50,268 bases of DNA from Paramagnetospirillum caucaseum (GTDB taxonomy: Bacteria > Pseudomonadota > Alphaproteobacteria > Rhodospirillales > Magnetospirillaceae), in assembly GCF_000342045.1 (NCBI RefSeq), contig NZ_AONQ01000031.1:1-50268 (forward strand). The letters run 5' to 3'. Numbering within the stretch: position 1 is the stretch's first letter; each line of letters opens with the position of its first letter. The position numbers and the translations under genes were made by a program. Below are positions 35,234 to 44,316 of this stretch, one piece after another. The notes beneath the pieces were generated by a model that did not search any database, had not been told where the DNA came from, and was given only the letters and a program-made list of their open reading frames with translations.

Positions 35234-36088
35234 TTACTTCTCGACGGGGGTGTCGTCGCGGTTGCCCCATTCGGCCCACGAGCCGTCATAGACCGCCACG
35301 TCCTTGTGGCCCAGCAGGTCCAGCGCCAGCGCCACGGTACAGGCGGTGACGCCCGAGCCGCAGGTGATGGCCACCGGCTGCTTGGGCTCGATGCCGGCGG
35401 CGTCGAAGCGGGCCTTCAACTGGTCGGCGGGGAGCATGCAGCGGGTCTTTTCGTCGATCAGGTCGGCGAAGGGCACGTTGACCGAGCCGGGAATGTGACC
35501 CTGGTGCTTGGTGGGGCGCGGCTCGGCCGCCTCGCCCTTGAAGCGGGCGCGGGCGCGGGCGTCGAGTACCAGCTCGCGCTTGTTCTCCAGGTTGGCCTTC
35601 ATGTGGTCCAGGTCGCGGACCAGCAGGTGGTTGTAGTGGCTGATGAAGTGCCGCGTGCGCGGCACGGGCGGCAGGTCCTCGACGGCCAAGCCCTCGCGCA
35701 GCCACTTGGGGAAGCCGCCGTCCAGCACCGAAACATCGCGGTGGCCGAAGGTGCGGAACATCCACCAGGCGCGCGCCGCGGCGCTGGTGAAGCCCGAGCC
35801 GTCGTAGATCACGATCTTGTTGCCGTTACCCAGGCCGAGTTTGCGCACCTTGCTGGAGAACTTCTCCGGCGCGGGCAGCATGTGGGGCAGGGTGGAATCC
35901 GTATCGGCGATCTCGTCGATGTCGAAGAACACGGCGCCGGGAATGTGCTCGGCGTCGTATTCCTCGCGGGCGTTGCGGTTCTGGGCCGGCGTGTACCAGC
36001 TGGCATCCACGACGCGGACGTCGGGCGCGGCGAGGTGCGAGGCCAGCCACTCGGTGCTGACGAGGGCGTCCGGATTGGGATAGGTCAT
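35234..36088 (-). CDS. sseA: 3-mercaptopyruvate/thiosulfate sulfurtransferase
   Basis: The 284-residue product has two rhodanese domains. The C-terminal one holds the active Cys243 in the loop CGSGVTA, the form seen in 3-mercaptopyruvate sulfurtransferases, rather than CRKGVTA of thiosulfate-specific rhodanese. The inter-domain motif GHIPGSVNVPF is typical. The ATG at 36086-36088 gives a normal family length; the upstream extension of the frame is not conserved-looking. It follows cysK by 43 bp and probably shares its transcript. It could supply persulfide sulfur to the nearby DsrEFH/DsrC relay, but this is inference. Confidence 0.9.
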   Translation of the reverse strand: MTYPNPDALVSTEWLASHLAAPDVRVVDASWYTPAQNRNAREEYDAEHIPGAVFFDIDEIADTDSTLPHMLPAPEKFSSKVRKLGLGNGNKIVIYDGSGFTSAAARAWWMFRTFGHRDVSVLDGGFPKWLREGLAVEDLPPVPRTRHFISHYNHLLVRDLDHMKANLENKRELVLDARARARFKGEAAEPRPTKHQGHIPGSVNVPFADLIDEKTRCMLPADQLKARFDAAGIEPKQPVAITCGSGVTACTVALALDLLGHKDVAVYDGSWAEWGNRDDTPVEK

Positions 36089-36131
36089 GCTTGCTTCCCC
36101 CCTTGCGGGCTTGCTCTTGTTTGGTCGCCGC

Positions 36132-37136
36132 TCAGTCCAGCCAATCGGGCACCGGCAGACCGCGCTCGCGCAGGAAGGCCGGATTGAACAGCTTGCTTTG
36201 ATAGCGGGTACCATAATCGGCCAGCACTGTCACCACCGTGTGTCCGGGACCGAGTATGCGCGCCACCTTGATGGCGGCCATCACGTTGATTCCGCTCGAT
36301 CCGCCCAGGACGAGGCCTTCCTGCCTGACCAGGTTGAAGATCAGCGGCAGCGCCTCGTGGTCGGTGACCTGGACCTGATCGTCGATGGGGGCATCCTCCA
36401 GATTCTTGGTGATGCGGCCCTGGCCGATGCCTTCGGTGATGGAGGTGCCCTCGGCCTTCAGCTCGCCGTGGGCGTAGTGGTTGTAGAGCGCCGAGCCCAG
36501 GGGGTCGGCCAGCACCACCTTGACGTTCCTGTTGTGCTCCTTCAGCGCCATGCCGGTGCCGGCCAGGGTGCCGCCGGTGCCCACCGCGCAGGTGAAGGCG
36601 TCCACCTTGCCGTCGGTCTGGCGCCAGATTTCCTGGCCGGTGGTGTGGAAATGGCCCATGCGGTTGGCGACGTTGTCGAACTGGTTGGCCCACAGCACGC
36701 CGGCCGGCTCGGTCTTGGCCAACTCGCCCGCCAGGGTCTCGGAATAGCGCACGTAATTGCCGGGATTGGCATAGGGCACCGCCGGGACGAGGCGCAAATC
36801 GGCGCCCACCAGCCGCAGCATGTCCTTCTTTTCCTGGCTTTGGGTCTCGGGCATGACGATGACGGTACGGTAGCCCAGGGCGTTGGCCACCAGGGCCAGG
36901 CCGATGCCGGTATTGCCCGCCGTACCCTCGACGATCACCCCGCCGGGCTTCAGAAGACCCCTGGCCTCGGCGTCCCGGATGATGGCCAGGGCGGCGCGGT
37001 CCTTGACCGAACCGCCGGGATTGAGGAACTCGGCCTTGCCCAGGATCTCGCAGCCTGTCTCCTCCGAGGCGCGCTTGAGGCGGATCAGGGGGGTGTTGCC
37101 GATGGAGTCGAGGAAGCCGTCGCGAATGTCCGTCAT
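36132..37136 (-). CDS. cysK: cysteine synthase (O-acetylserine sulfhydrylase) family
   Basis: This PLP enzyme of 334 residues has the lysine in NPGGSVKDRAA (Lys45), the phosphate-binding loop AVGTGGTLAGTG, and EGTAGNTGIGLALVA. It forms cysteine from O-acetylserine and sulfide in most members; some related enzymes act as cystathionine beta-synthases or use other thiols. The GTAGN in place of the common TSGNT loop indicates a divergent subgroup, so the exact reaction is less certain. It is the first gene of the cysK-sseA pair. The upstream gap (37137-37194) is AT-rich and may hold its promoter. Confidence 0.85.
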   Translation of the reverse strand: MTDIRDGFLDSIGNTPLIRLKRASEETGCEILGKAEFLNPGGSVKDRAALAIIRDAEARGLLKPGGVIVEGTAGNTGIGLALVANALGYRTVIVMPETQSQEKKDMLRLVGADLRLVPAVPYANPGNYVRYSETLAGELAKTEPAGVLWANQFDNVANRMGHFHTTGQEIWRQTDGKVDAFTCAVGTGGTLAGTGMALKEHNRNVKVVLADPLGSALYNHYAHGELKAEGTSITEGIGQGRITKNLEDAPIDDQVQVTDHEALPLIFNLVRQEGLVLGGSSGINVMAAIKVARILGPGHTVVTVLADYGTRYQSKLFNPAFLRERGLPVPDWLD

Positions 37137-37194
37137 GGCTGGTGTAGTTTCCGTATAATTACCATAGCAATAATGTAGCTAGCCGGATAGCGAA

Positions 37195-39372
37195 CTACAA
37201 GGCTTGTGACGCCTCCCTCACCCGCACCGGGGTGAACGGCACCGTCCGCAGGCGGAGTCCCGCCGCGTCGAACACCGCGTTGGCCAGGGCGGCGGGCACC
37301 GGGGTGGCCGCCGCCTCGCCGCCGCCCATGGGCGGCTGGCCGGGCCGGTCGATCAACTCGACGGCGATGTCGGGGACACCCAGGAAGCCGAGGATCGGAT
37401 AGCCCGACTGGTCGGTGGCGGTGACGCGGGCGCGGTCGAAGGTGGTTTCCTCCAGCAGGGTGCGCGACAGGGTCTGCAGGATGCAGCCCTCGATCTGCAT
37501 CCTCAGGGCGTCGGGATTGATCACCAGCCCGCAATCATGGGCGCAGGTCACCCGCTTTACGGCGATGCGCCCGGCCTCGGCGTCGACGGCCACCTCCATG
37601 GCGATGGCCACGTAGGTTTCCGAGTGCTTGTAGTGGACATAGGCGATGCCGCGCCCGGTGCCGTCGCGCCGGGGATTGGGGATGGGGCGCGGCGCCCAGG
37701 CCATCATGGACGCCGCCTTGGTCAGCACCGCGACGCCCCTCAGGTCGCGCAGCCCGATCAGGCGGGTGACCAGCGGGTCCAGCCCGACGCGGGCGCACAG
37801 CTCGTCGAAGAAGCTTTCCACCGCGAAGCTGTTGGCGATCTTGCCCGGCGCCCGGATGTTGCTGGGGCGCAAGGGGGCGTCGGCCAGCCAGTGGACCTTG
37901 ACCTCCAGGTCGACGGCGGCATAGGGCGGATCGCCGTTCTGGGCCAGCAGGCCGGTGACCAGGCCTCTGGGCTGGGCGATGCCCGCCGCCTCGGGGGCGA
38001 GCAGCGGCACATGGGACAGGCCGGCGGTGGCCTTGGGCAGCCACATCTCGGTACTCCAGCCCAGCACCTGTCCGGCCGGTGACATGGCGCCGCGCATGGC
38101 GATCAGCTGGGGCGGTCCCTTGGGGTCCCAGCCCAACTCGTCGTCGCGGCTCCAGGCGACGCGCACCGGTTTGCCGACCGTCTTGGCCAGCAGGGCGGCG
38201 TCGGCGGCGGCGTCGTCGTGGCCGTTCATGCCGTAGCAGCCCGAGCCGTCGAGATAGATCAGCCGCACCTTGTCCACCGGCAGCCCCAGCATGGCGGCGA
38301 AGGCGGGGCGGAAGCGGTGGGTGGCCTGCGAGGCGGTCCAGATGGTGGCGGCGCCGCTCCCCACCTGGGCCACGGCGCAGCTCGGCCCCAGCGAGGCGTG
38401 GGATTGCACCGGCCAGTAATACTCCACCGGGGGTGGGGCGTCGGCCAGGCGGGCCGTGGCGTCGCCCTTGGCCTTCAGCACCTCCTCGGCGGCGAAGGGG
38501 CCGGCCTTGAGCCAGCCGCGCACCGCCCCGTGCCCCATCAGCGGGGCGGAATCCGACCAGACGGCCTTCAGCAGGGCGGCGGCGCGCACGGCCTCCCATT
38601 CGCGGCCGGCCACCACCGCCAGGAAATCCTTGAGGCGCACCACGCGGGCGCCCTTGACCGCCTTGATGGAGGATTCGTCCACCTTGAGCAGCGTGGCCCC
38701 CACTACGGGCGGGCGGATCACCCTTGCGTGCAGCATGCCGGGCAGCTTGACGTCGTGGACATAGGTGTGACTGCCGTAGACCTTGGCCGGCAGGTCGGGA
38801 CGGGGCAGCGGCTTGCCCACCAACCGGTATTCCGCCGGATCGCGCAATCTGGCCTGGGGATCGAGCTTGAGCGCGAAACCCGCCTCGCCTATCAGATCGC
38901 CCATGGCGATGGAGCGCCCGCCATCCGCCGGGGCGACCACGCCGTCCCTGAGGTCCAGGTCCTGGGGCGGGCGGTCCAGCCGGGCGGCGGCCAGACGGAT
39001 CAGGGCGTGGCGCGCCGTGGCGGCGGCCTGCCGGATCTGCACGCCGCCCCGGGCCACCCCGGTGGAGCCGGCGGTGGGGCCCTGGTCGGGGGTGAGCAGG
39101 GTGTCGCCCTCCACCAGGGTGATGGCGTCCATGCCCAGTCCCAACTCCTCGGCGGCCATCTGGCGGATGGCCACCCGCAGGCCCTGGCCGAGATCGACCT
39201 TGCCGCAATAGACCGTCACCCGGCCGTCGGCGCCGATGCTCAGGAAGCCGTCCACCTCGCCCGGGTCGTTGGTCTTGGCCGCGGCGGCCCTGGCCGGGCG
39301 GGGCAGGGCGAAGGCCACCGTCAGGGCTGCCCCGGCCCGCAGCAGGGCGCGGCGCGACAGGGCCGGGTTCAT
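37195..39372 (-). CDS. molybdenum hydroxylase large subunit (IorB-like)
   Basis: The 725-residue product belongs to the xanthine dehydrogenase family, isoquinoline 1-oxidoreductase beta type. It opens with a twin-arginine-like leader (SRRALLRAGAALTVAFALP), suggesting export, and contains GKVDLGQGLRVAIRQMAAEE, GPTAGSTGVARGG, QSHASLGPSCAVA and, near the C-terminus, GGGEAAATP with the catalytic Glu. IorB-type enzymes hydroxylate N-heterocycles or oxidise aldehydes using a molybdopterin-cytosine dinucleotide cofactor. Its ATG overlaps the small-subunit stop codon (ATGA). No cytochrome subunit is visible next to it. Substrate unknown. Confidence 0.9.
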   Translation of the reverse strand: MNPALSRRALLRAGAALTVAFALPRPARAAAAKTNDPGEVDGFLSIGADGRVTVYCGKVDLGQGLRVAIRQMAAEELGLGMDAITLVEGDTLLTPDQGPTAGSTGVARGGVQIRQAAATARHALIRLAAARLDRPPQDLDLRDGVVAPADGGRSIAMGDLIGEAGFALKLDPQARLRDPAEYRLVGKPLPRPDLPAKVYGSHTYVHDVKLPGMLHARVIRPPVVGATLLKVDESSIKAVKGARVVRLKDFLAVVAGREWEAVRAAALLKAVWSDSAPLMGHGAVRGWLKAGPFAAEEVLKAKGDATARLADAPPPVEYYWPVQSHASLGPSCAVAQVGSGAATIWTASQATHRFRPAFAAMLGLPVDKVRLIYLDGSGCYGMNGHDDAAADAALLAKTVGKPVRVAWSRDDELGWDPKGPPQLIAMRGAMSPAGQVLGWSTEMWLPKATAGLSHVPLLAPEAAGIAQPRGLVTGLLAQNGDPPYAAVDLEVKVHWLADAPLRPSNIRAPGKIANSFAVESFFDELCARVGLDPLVTRLIGLRDLRGVAVLTKAASMMAWAPRPIPNPRRDGTGRGIAYVHYKHSETYVAIAMEVAVDAEAGRIAVKRVTCAHDCGLVINPDALRMQIEGCILQTLSRTLLEETTFDRARVTATDQSGYPILGFLGVPDIAVELIDRPGQPPMGGGEAAATPVPAALANAVFDAAGLRLRTVPFTPVRVREASQAL

Positions 39373-39878
39373 GGCTTGGCTCCCCCGGCGGCGCGCAGCA
39401 CGGCGCGCAGCACCCGGTGATGGCTGCCGCAGCGGCACAGATGGCCGTCCAGCGCCGCCTTGACCTCGTCCCGGCCGGGCTGGGCGTCGCGGGCCAGCAG
39501 GGCGGCGCCTTCCATCACCATGCCGGGGGTGCACCAGCCGCACTGGGCGGCCTGTTCGGCGATGAACGCCGCCTGCAGCGGATGGGGCGCCAGGGGGGTG
39601 CCCAGGCCTTCGATGGTGGTCACCGACCGGCCCGCCGCCGCCGCCACGGGAATCTGGCAGGCGCGGGCCGGCTGGCCGTCGATCAGCACGGTGCAGGCGC
39701 CGCACTCGCCCTTGCCGCAGCCGAGATGGGTGCCGGTAAGCTCCAGTTCGCCGCGCAGCCAGTAGATCAGCGGCATGTCGCCGTCGGCTATGGCCGCGTT
39801 GCGCTCGGCGCCGTTGACGGTGAGAAAGAGGAGAGCGGGGGCTTTCGTCTTGCCGGGGGACGCGGGTTTGCCGGGCAT
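39369..39878 (-). CDS. molybdenum hydroxylase [2Fe-2S] small subunit (IorA-like)
   Basis: The 169-residue product carries the two [2Fe-2S] clusters that pass electrons from the molybdenum site of the large subunit. The N-terminal plant-ferredoxin type motif is CGKGECGACTVL with a further Cys downstream in ARACQIP, and the C-terminal domain has CGWCTPGM and CRCG. The ATG at 39876-39878 (MPGKPASPGK) gives a slightly long N-terminus compared with the family; the open frame upstream overlaps the divergent methyltransferase and is not coding. It is the first gene of a two-gene operon. Confidence 0.92.
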   Translation of the reverse strand: MPGKPASPGKTKAPALLFLTVNGAERNAAIADGDMPLIYWLRGELELTGTHLGCGKGECGACTVLIDGQPARACQIPVAAAAGRSVTTIEGLGTPLAPHPLQAAFIAEQAAQCGWCTPGMVMEGAALLARDAQPGRDEVKAALDGHLCRCGSHHRVLRAVLRAAGGAKP

Positions 39879-39983
39879 GGGGTCCTCGCGCGCGGTTGGA
39901 GCATGCACTATAGGGCCAAATCGCCGGCTTGCCCAAGGCCGCCTTGATCCGTTACACCCAACGCACAGACAGGGGAGGCCGGT

Positions 39984-40676
39984 TTGAACCAGCGTGCGCC
40001 GGGATTCTACGGCACCTATGCCAGCCACAAGGGCTATGCGACGCCCGAGATCGGCCCGAAGCAGGTCAGGCGCTTCGACGCCGAAATCTGGGAGCCGGCC
40101 CGATGCGCGTCGTCCCATTCCTTTCTGGAGATCGGCTGCGGCACCGGCGGCTTCCTCGCCTATCTGCGCGGCAAGGGAGTGCGCCGCGTCCTGGGCATCG
40201 ACCATGATCCGGCCCTGGCCAAGGTGATGCCCGAGGCGGCGCGTGACGATTTCCTCTGCCGCGACGTGTGGGAGGTGCTGGCCGACGATTCCCTGGGCCG
40301 TTTCGACCGCATCGTCCTGCTGGACGTGCTGGAGCATTTCGAGGCTTCCGACGCGCTGCGTCTGCTGCAATCCCTGCGCGGACGCCTCGCCGAGGACGGG
40401 CGGGTGATCCTCAAGGTACCCAATGCCGGTTCGCCCTGGGGGCTGCCCTACCAGTACGGCGATCTCACCCACCGCACCGCCTTCGCCCCCATTTCCGTGC
40501 GCCAGCTGGCCGACGCCGCCGGCTTCGCCGCGCCGTTGCTCTACGGCCAGCGCCAGGGCTCGGCCCGGCGGCGTTTCACCGACGCCGTGGTCGGCAGGCT
40601 GCTGTCCTGGGCCCTGCTCAATCCGCCCGAGATCTGGAGCGCCAACCTGATCGCCGTCCTGCAGGTGAAGCCGTGA
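39984..40676 (+). CDS. class I SAM-dependent methyltransferase
   Basis: The 230-residue product has motif I FLEIGCGTGGFLAYL, an acidic end of strand 2 (GIDHDPAL), and VLLDVLEHFEASDAL typical of Methyltransf_11/23-type enzymes. The start TTG at 39984 follows GGGGAGG at 39972-39978. The C-terminal part (LPYQYGDLTHRTAFAP) is like methyltransferases found in polysaccharide and lipid modification clusters. It overlaps the next gene's GTG start (GTGA), so it is translationally coupled to a polytopic membrane protein, suggesting a shared envelope role. Substrate unknown. Confidence 0.85.
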   Translation: MNQRAPGFYGTYASHKGYATPEIGPKQVRRFDAEIWEPARCASSHSFLEIGCGTGGFLAYLRGKGVRRVLGIDHDPALAKVMPEAARDDFLCRDVWEVLADDSLGRFDRIVLLDVLEHFEASDALRLLQSLRGRLAEDGRVILKVPNAGSPWGLPYQYGDLTHRTAFAPISVRQLADAAGFAAPLLYGQRQGSARRRFTDAVVGRLLSWALLNPPEIWSANLIAVLQVKP

Positions 40677-42250
40677 ACCGTAACCTTGCCCTCCTGGTCC
40701 TGCCCGCCCTGTTCACCGCCCTGCTGTTCGCCATGGGGATCGCCTCGCAGCCGTTCTGGCAGGTGTTCAACCTGGACCCCGACTACTATTACCTGACCAA
40801 CGGCCTGCTGCTGGTCGAGGGGCTGGCTCCCACCGACATGGGCCATCCCGGCACGCCGGTACATGTGTTCTTCGCCCTGGTCTTCCGGCTGATGCATGTG
40901 GGCGAGCCCACCGGGGCCATCGTCGACGCGGTGTTGCGCGACCCCGAGCGCCATCTGGCCATGGTCTCCTATGCCATGTACCTGCTGATCGGCCTGTCGC
41001 TGGTGGCGCTGGGCCACGGCTTCCGCTCGGCCACCGGCCGGCTGGCCCCGGCCCTGCTGGCCCAGGGCGCGCCGTTCCTGTCCATGATCATCCCCAAGTT
41101 CGGCCTGCATCCCAAGCCCGAGGGCTTCCTGATCATCGCCGTCTGCTGGGTGCTGGTCGCCGCGCTGAAGGTGGCGAGGGCCGGGACGCCGACCGACCGC
41201 CAGGTGGGGTGGCTGGGGCTGGCGCTGGGCTTCGGCATCGCCTGCAAGATTCAGTTCGTGGCGCTGGGGCTGGTGCCGCTGTTCATCCTTGACCGCCGCC
41301 GGCTGTTCCTGGTGCTGCCGCTCTCCACCATCGCCGGGTTCCTGATCTTCTTTTCGCCCGCCCTGCCGTCGCTGGACATCTTCCTGGGCTGGTGGGCCAA
41401 GGTGCTGACCCACAGCGGCGCCTATGGCGCCGGCGAGGCAGGAATGGTCCAGTCCGGCCGCTACGGCAAGGCGGTGGTCGGCCTGTTCGGCTCGAAGATC
41501 ATCTTCACCATGGTGGTGGGGCTGTCGCTGTTCGCTCTGGGCGGCTATGTCCGGCTGCGCCGGCGCGGCCTGATCAAGGCCGACAGGCTGGCCGGTCTGC
41601 TGGCCGGTCTGGTGGCGGCCGAGGTGTTCACCATCCTGGCGGTGGCCAAGCAGCCCGCCGCCCATTACCTGGTGCCGGCCCTGCTGCTGACCGGGCCCAG
41701 CCTCGCCATTCTGTTCGTTCTGTCGGCCAAGGTGTTTCCGTCCCGGCCTCATCTGCGGGCGTGGGGCGTGCTCGGCCTCGTCCTGGTGGCGGTCAGCGCC
41801 CAGGCCTCGTGGAAGCAATATGCCGAACTGGCCCGCTGGACCGCCGAGACCCAGGCCTTCGACATGAGCCGGTTCAAGGCCTGCGCCAAGATCGACTACG
41901 ATTCGGCGTCCAGCCTGCCCTACGCCCTGCAGCGCGGCGACATGAATTCCCAGGGCCGCTATTCGCCCCGGCTGGCCGAGTTCATGCCCAAGGACCACTA
42001 CACCTGGTTCATCAACGAGCATTCCTGGTGGGGCAGCGGCTTCATGCAGTGGAACAAGCCCATGAGCGTGGCCGAGGTGGTGGCCGCCTGGCCCTGCACG
42101 GTGTTCCGCGGCAGCCAGGGGCACCGGCTGCCAACCTGGGCGAACCGCGAACTGGGAAGGTTCGCTCCGGACGACCGCTGCGAGGCGGGTGAGGAAACCG
42201 TCTTTACCCTGGGAATCCGCTGCGACGGCTCAACCCCCCTTGCAAAATGA
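40673..42250 (+). CDS. polytopic membrane protein, possible glycosyltransferase
   Basis: The 525-residue protein has about ten to eleven membrane spans followed by a soluble C-terminal region of roughly 130 residues. It opens with a hydrophobic helix (LALLVLPALFTALLFAMG), and a loop soon after contains NLDPDYYYLTNGLLLVEG and GHPGTPVH, an arrangement seen in GT-C type (lipid-linked sugar) transferases; the DPDYYY acidic/aromatic loop would be the candidate catalytic site. The family is not certain. It is coupled to the methyltransferase by a GTGA overlap, and both are likely to modify a surface glycan or lipid. Confidence 0.75.
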   Translation: MNRNLALLVLPALFTALLFAMGIASQPFWQVFNLDPDYYYLTNGLLLVEGLAPTDMGHPGTPVHVFFALVFRLMHVGEPTGAIVDAVLRDPERHLAMVSYAMYLLIGLSLVALGHGFRSATGRLAPALLAQGAPFLSMIIPKFGLHPKPEGFLIIAVCWVLVAALKVARAGTPTDRQVGWLGLALGFGIACKIQFVALGLVPLFILDRRRLFLVLPLSTIAGFLIFFSPALPSLDIFLGWWAKVLTHSGAYGAGEAGMVQSGRYGKAVVGLFGSKIIFTMVVGLSLFALGGYVRLRRRGLIKADRLAGLLAGLVAAEVFTILAVAKQPAAHYLVPALLLTGPSLAILFVLSAKVFPSRPHLRAWGVLGLVLVAVSAQASWKQYAELARWTAETQAFDMSRFKACAKIDYDSASSLPYALQRGDMNSQGRYSPRLAEFMPKDHYTWFINEHSWWGSGFMQWNKPMSVAEVVAAWPCTVFRGSQGHRLPTWANRELGRFAPDDRCEAGEETVFTLGIRCDGSTPLAK

Positions 42251-42298
42251 GGCCAAAGGGATAGCCTTCTTGCCAGCAATCGTGACGAGGGGGACATC

Positions 42299-42943
42299 AT
42301 GGCGGCCAAGGCCGTAACCATCGCCCAGCAGAAGGGCGGCGCCGGAAAGACCACCATCGCCGCGCAACTGGCGGTGGCCTTCGCCCGCGCCGGGCGCCGG
42401 GTCGGGCTGCTGGACATCGATCCCCAGGGCTCGCTGGCCGCCTGGTACGACATCCGCAAGGCGCTGGTCGAGGAAACGGGCGGCGGCATCACCTTCGTCC
42501 AGGCCTCGGGCTGGCGGCTGTCCACCGAACTGGAACGCCTGAAGCGCGACGTGGATCTGGTGCTGATCGATTCGCCGCCTCACGCCGAGACCGAAGTGCG
42601 CATCGCGGTACGCGCCGCCGACCTGATCCTGGTCCCCATGCAGCCCTCGCCCATGGATCTGTGGGCCACCGGCCCGACGCTGGACATGGCGCGCAAGGAG
42701 AAATCGCCGGCCCTGATGGTGTTCAACCGCACGCCGTCGCGCGGCAAGCTGGTGGACGCGGTGCGCAAGAAGATCAAGGATTCCGAGGTGCCGGTGGCCC
42801 AGACGGTGCTGGGCAACCGAGTGGCCTTCGCCGCCTCCATGATGGAGGGCAAGGGCGTGGTGGAAAGCAATCCCAGCCATACCGCCACCAAGGAGATCAA
42901 GGCGCTGGCCGACGAGATCGCCGGCATCCTGGGACTGGATTGA
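42299..42943 (+). CDS. ParA-family ATPase (orphan type)
   Basis: The 214-residue product is a short ParA/MinD-like ATPase with deviant Walker A KGGAGKTT (residues 12-19), Walker A' LLDIDPQGSL and Walker B LVLIDSPP. No ParB gene follows, and it lacks the N-terminal DNA-binding extension of chromosomal ParA, so it resembles small orphan ParA proteins that place other cargo such as chemoreceptor arrays, carboxysomes or plasmids. The next gene begins 4 bp later, on the same strand. Cargo cannot be told from this context. Confidence 0.9.
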   Translation: MAAKAVTIAQQKGGAGKTTIAAQLAVAFARAGRRVGLLDIDPQGSLAAWYDIRKALVEETGGGITFVQASGWRLSTELERLKRDVDLVLIDSPPHAETEVRIAVRAADLILVPMQPSPMDLWATGPTLDMARKEKSPALMVFNRTPSRGKLVDAVRKKIKDSEVPVAQTVLGNRVAFAASMMEGKGVVESNPSHTATKEIKALADEIAGILGLD

Positions 42944-42947
42944 CATC

Positions 42948-43445
42948 ATGAGCGACTTCGCCGCCATGCTTTCCGACCATGCCTACGCCATCGCCATGGC
43001 GCTGCACACCCTGGCGGCGGTGGTCTGGGTGGGCGGCATGTTCTTCGCCCATCTGATCCTGCGTCCGGTGCTGGCCGAGCGGGCGGCGGCCGAGCGGCTG
43101 GCGGTATGGCGCGGGGTGTTCCCGCGCTTCTTCTTCTGGGTGTGGATCAGCATCGCCGTGCTGCTGGCCACCGGCTATTCCACCCTGTTGCTGGGCTTCA
43201 AGGCCGGCTTTACCGGCGGTCCCGGCCATGTGGACATCATGCAGCTGATCGGGCTGGTGATGATCGCCCTGTATTTCCAGCTGTTCTTCGGACCCTGGCA
43301 GGGCTTCAAGCGGGCCTTCGCCGATGGCGATTTCCCCAAGGCCGCCGGATATCAGGTCCGCATCCGCCACATCGTCACCGTCAACCTGATCCTCGGCCTG
43401 CTCAGCATCGTGGTCGGGGTGGCCGGCTCGCTCCTGGGGGCGTGA
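42948..43445 (+). CDS. CopD-like four-helix membrane protein
   Basis: The 165-residue product has four membrane spans with conserved-looking His in the first (AMALHTLAAVVWVGGMFFAH), in the loop GPGHVDIM and near the last (RIRHIVTVNLILG). This arrangement matches CopD-family or related small cytochrome-b-like membrane proteins that may bind copper or heme. Function is unproven. It starts 4 bp after the ParA gene and its TGA overlaps the ATG of the Nudix gene, so the three genes form one transcript. Confidence 0.8.
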   Translation: MSDFAAMLSDHAYAIAMALHTLAAVVWVGGMFFAHLILRPVLAERAAAERLAVWRGVFPRFFFWVWISIAVLLATGYSTLLLGFKAGFTGGPGHVDIMQLIGLVMIALYFQLFFGPWQGFKRAFADGDFPKAAGYQVRIRHIVTVNLILGLLSIVVGVAGSLLGA

Positions 43446-44056
43446 TGGCCATGGATCGCGACAAGGACGTGGAGATCATCTCCAGGGAGACGGTCTTCAA
43501 GGGCTATTTCCAGGTGGACCGCTACCGTCTGCGCCACCGCACCTTCGCCGGCGGCTGGACCGAGGAGATGATGCGCGAGGTGTTCGAGCGCGGCCACGCC
43601 GTGGTGGTGCTGCTCTATGATCCCGACCGCGACCGGATCGCGCTGATCGAGCAGTTCCGGCCCGGCGCCTATGCCGCCGGCTGGCATCCCTGGCTGATCG
43701 AATGCGTGGCCGGCATCATCGAGGAGGGCGAGCATCCCGAGGATGTGGCAAGGCGCGAAACCCGCGAGGAAGCGGGCTCGGACCCCACCGACATGGTCCA
43801 TGTGGGCGATTATCTGGTGACCGCCGGCGGGTCGTCGGAAAGCTGCCGCCTCTATTGCGCGAGGGTCGATGCGTCGACCATCGCCGGCACCCACGGACTG
43901 GCCCACGAGGGCGAGGACATCCGGGTGTTCGTCGTCGATCCCGCCGAGGCCCTGGCCATGTGCCGCGACGGACGCATCAACAACGCCATGGCGGTGCTGG
44001 CCATCCAGTGGCTGACGCTGGAACGGCAATCCCTGCGGGACAAGTGGCTGGGCTAG
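43445..44056 (+). CDS. Nudix hydrolase, ADP-ribose pyrophosphatase type
   Basis: The 203-residue product has a complete Nudix box, GIIEEGEHPEDVARRETREEAG, preceded by IALIEQFRPGAY and followed by VGDYLVTAGGSSE, as in NudF/ADP-ribose pyrophosphatases, which split ADP-ribose to AMP and ribose-5-phosphate. The ATG at 43445 overlaps the preceding stop codon; a second ATG at 43451 is possible. It is the last gene of the ParA-CopD-Nudix set. The substrate is inferred from family resemblance. Confidence 0.9.
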   Translation: MAMDRDKDVEIISRETVFKGYFQVDRYRLRHRTFAGGWTEEMMREVFERGHAVVVLLYDPDRDRIALIEQFRPGAYAAGWHPWLIECVAGIIEEGEHPEDVARRETREEAGSDPTDMVHVGDYLVTAGGSSESCRLYCARVDASTIAGTHGLAHEGEDIRVFVVDPAEALAMCRDGRINNAMAVLAIQWLTLERQSLRDKWLG

Positions 44057-44316
44057 CCGTCCATTGCTACCGTGATTTCTCGGCCGGCTACCCTTAGCTC
44101 TTCAAATATTTCGTGGAGACATTCGCCACGCATGGCTCCGGGGCGGGAGGTGAGGGGCGGCACTACAGCCCGGCCCATCAATCCACGACCGCCCCCAGGC
44201 GCGCCTCGATCTGGGGCCTTGCCGCCGTCTGCCGGATTGAAGATCCGGAAAGCGGGGCAGTCAGATAGCACTCCTTGCTGCTCCAACGTGGTATGTTGTT
44301 CGGATGGAGCCGACAA

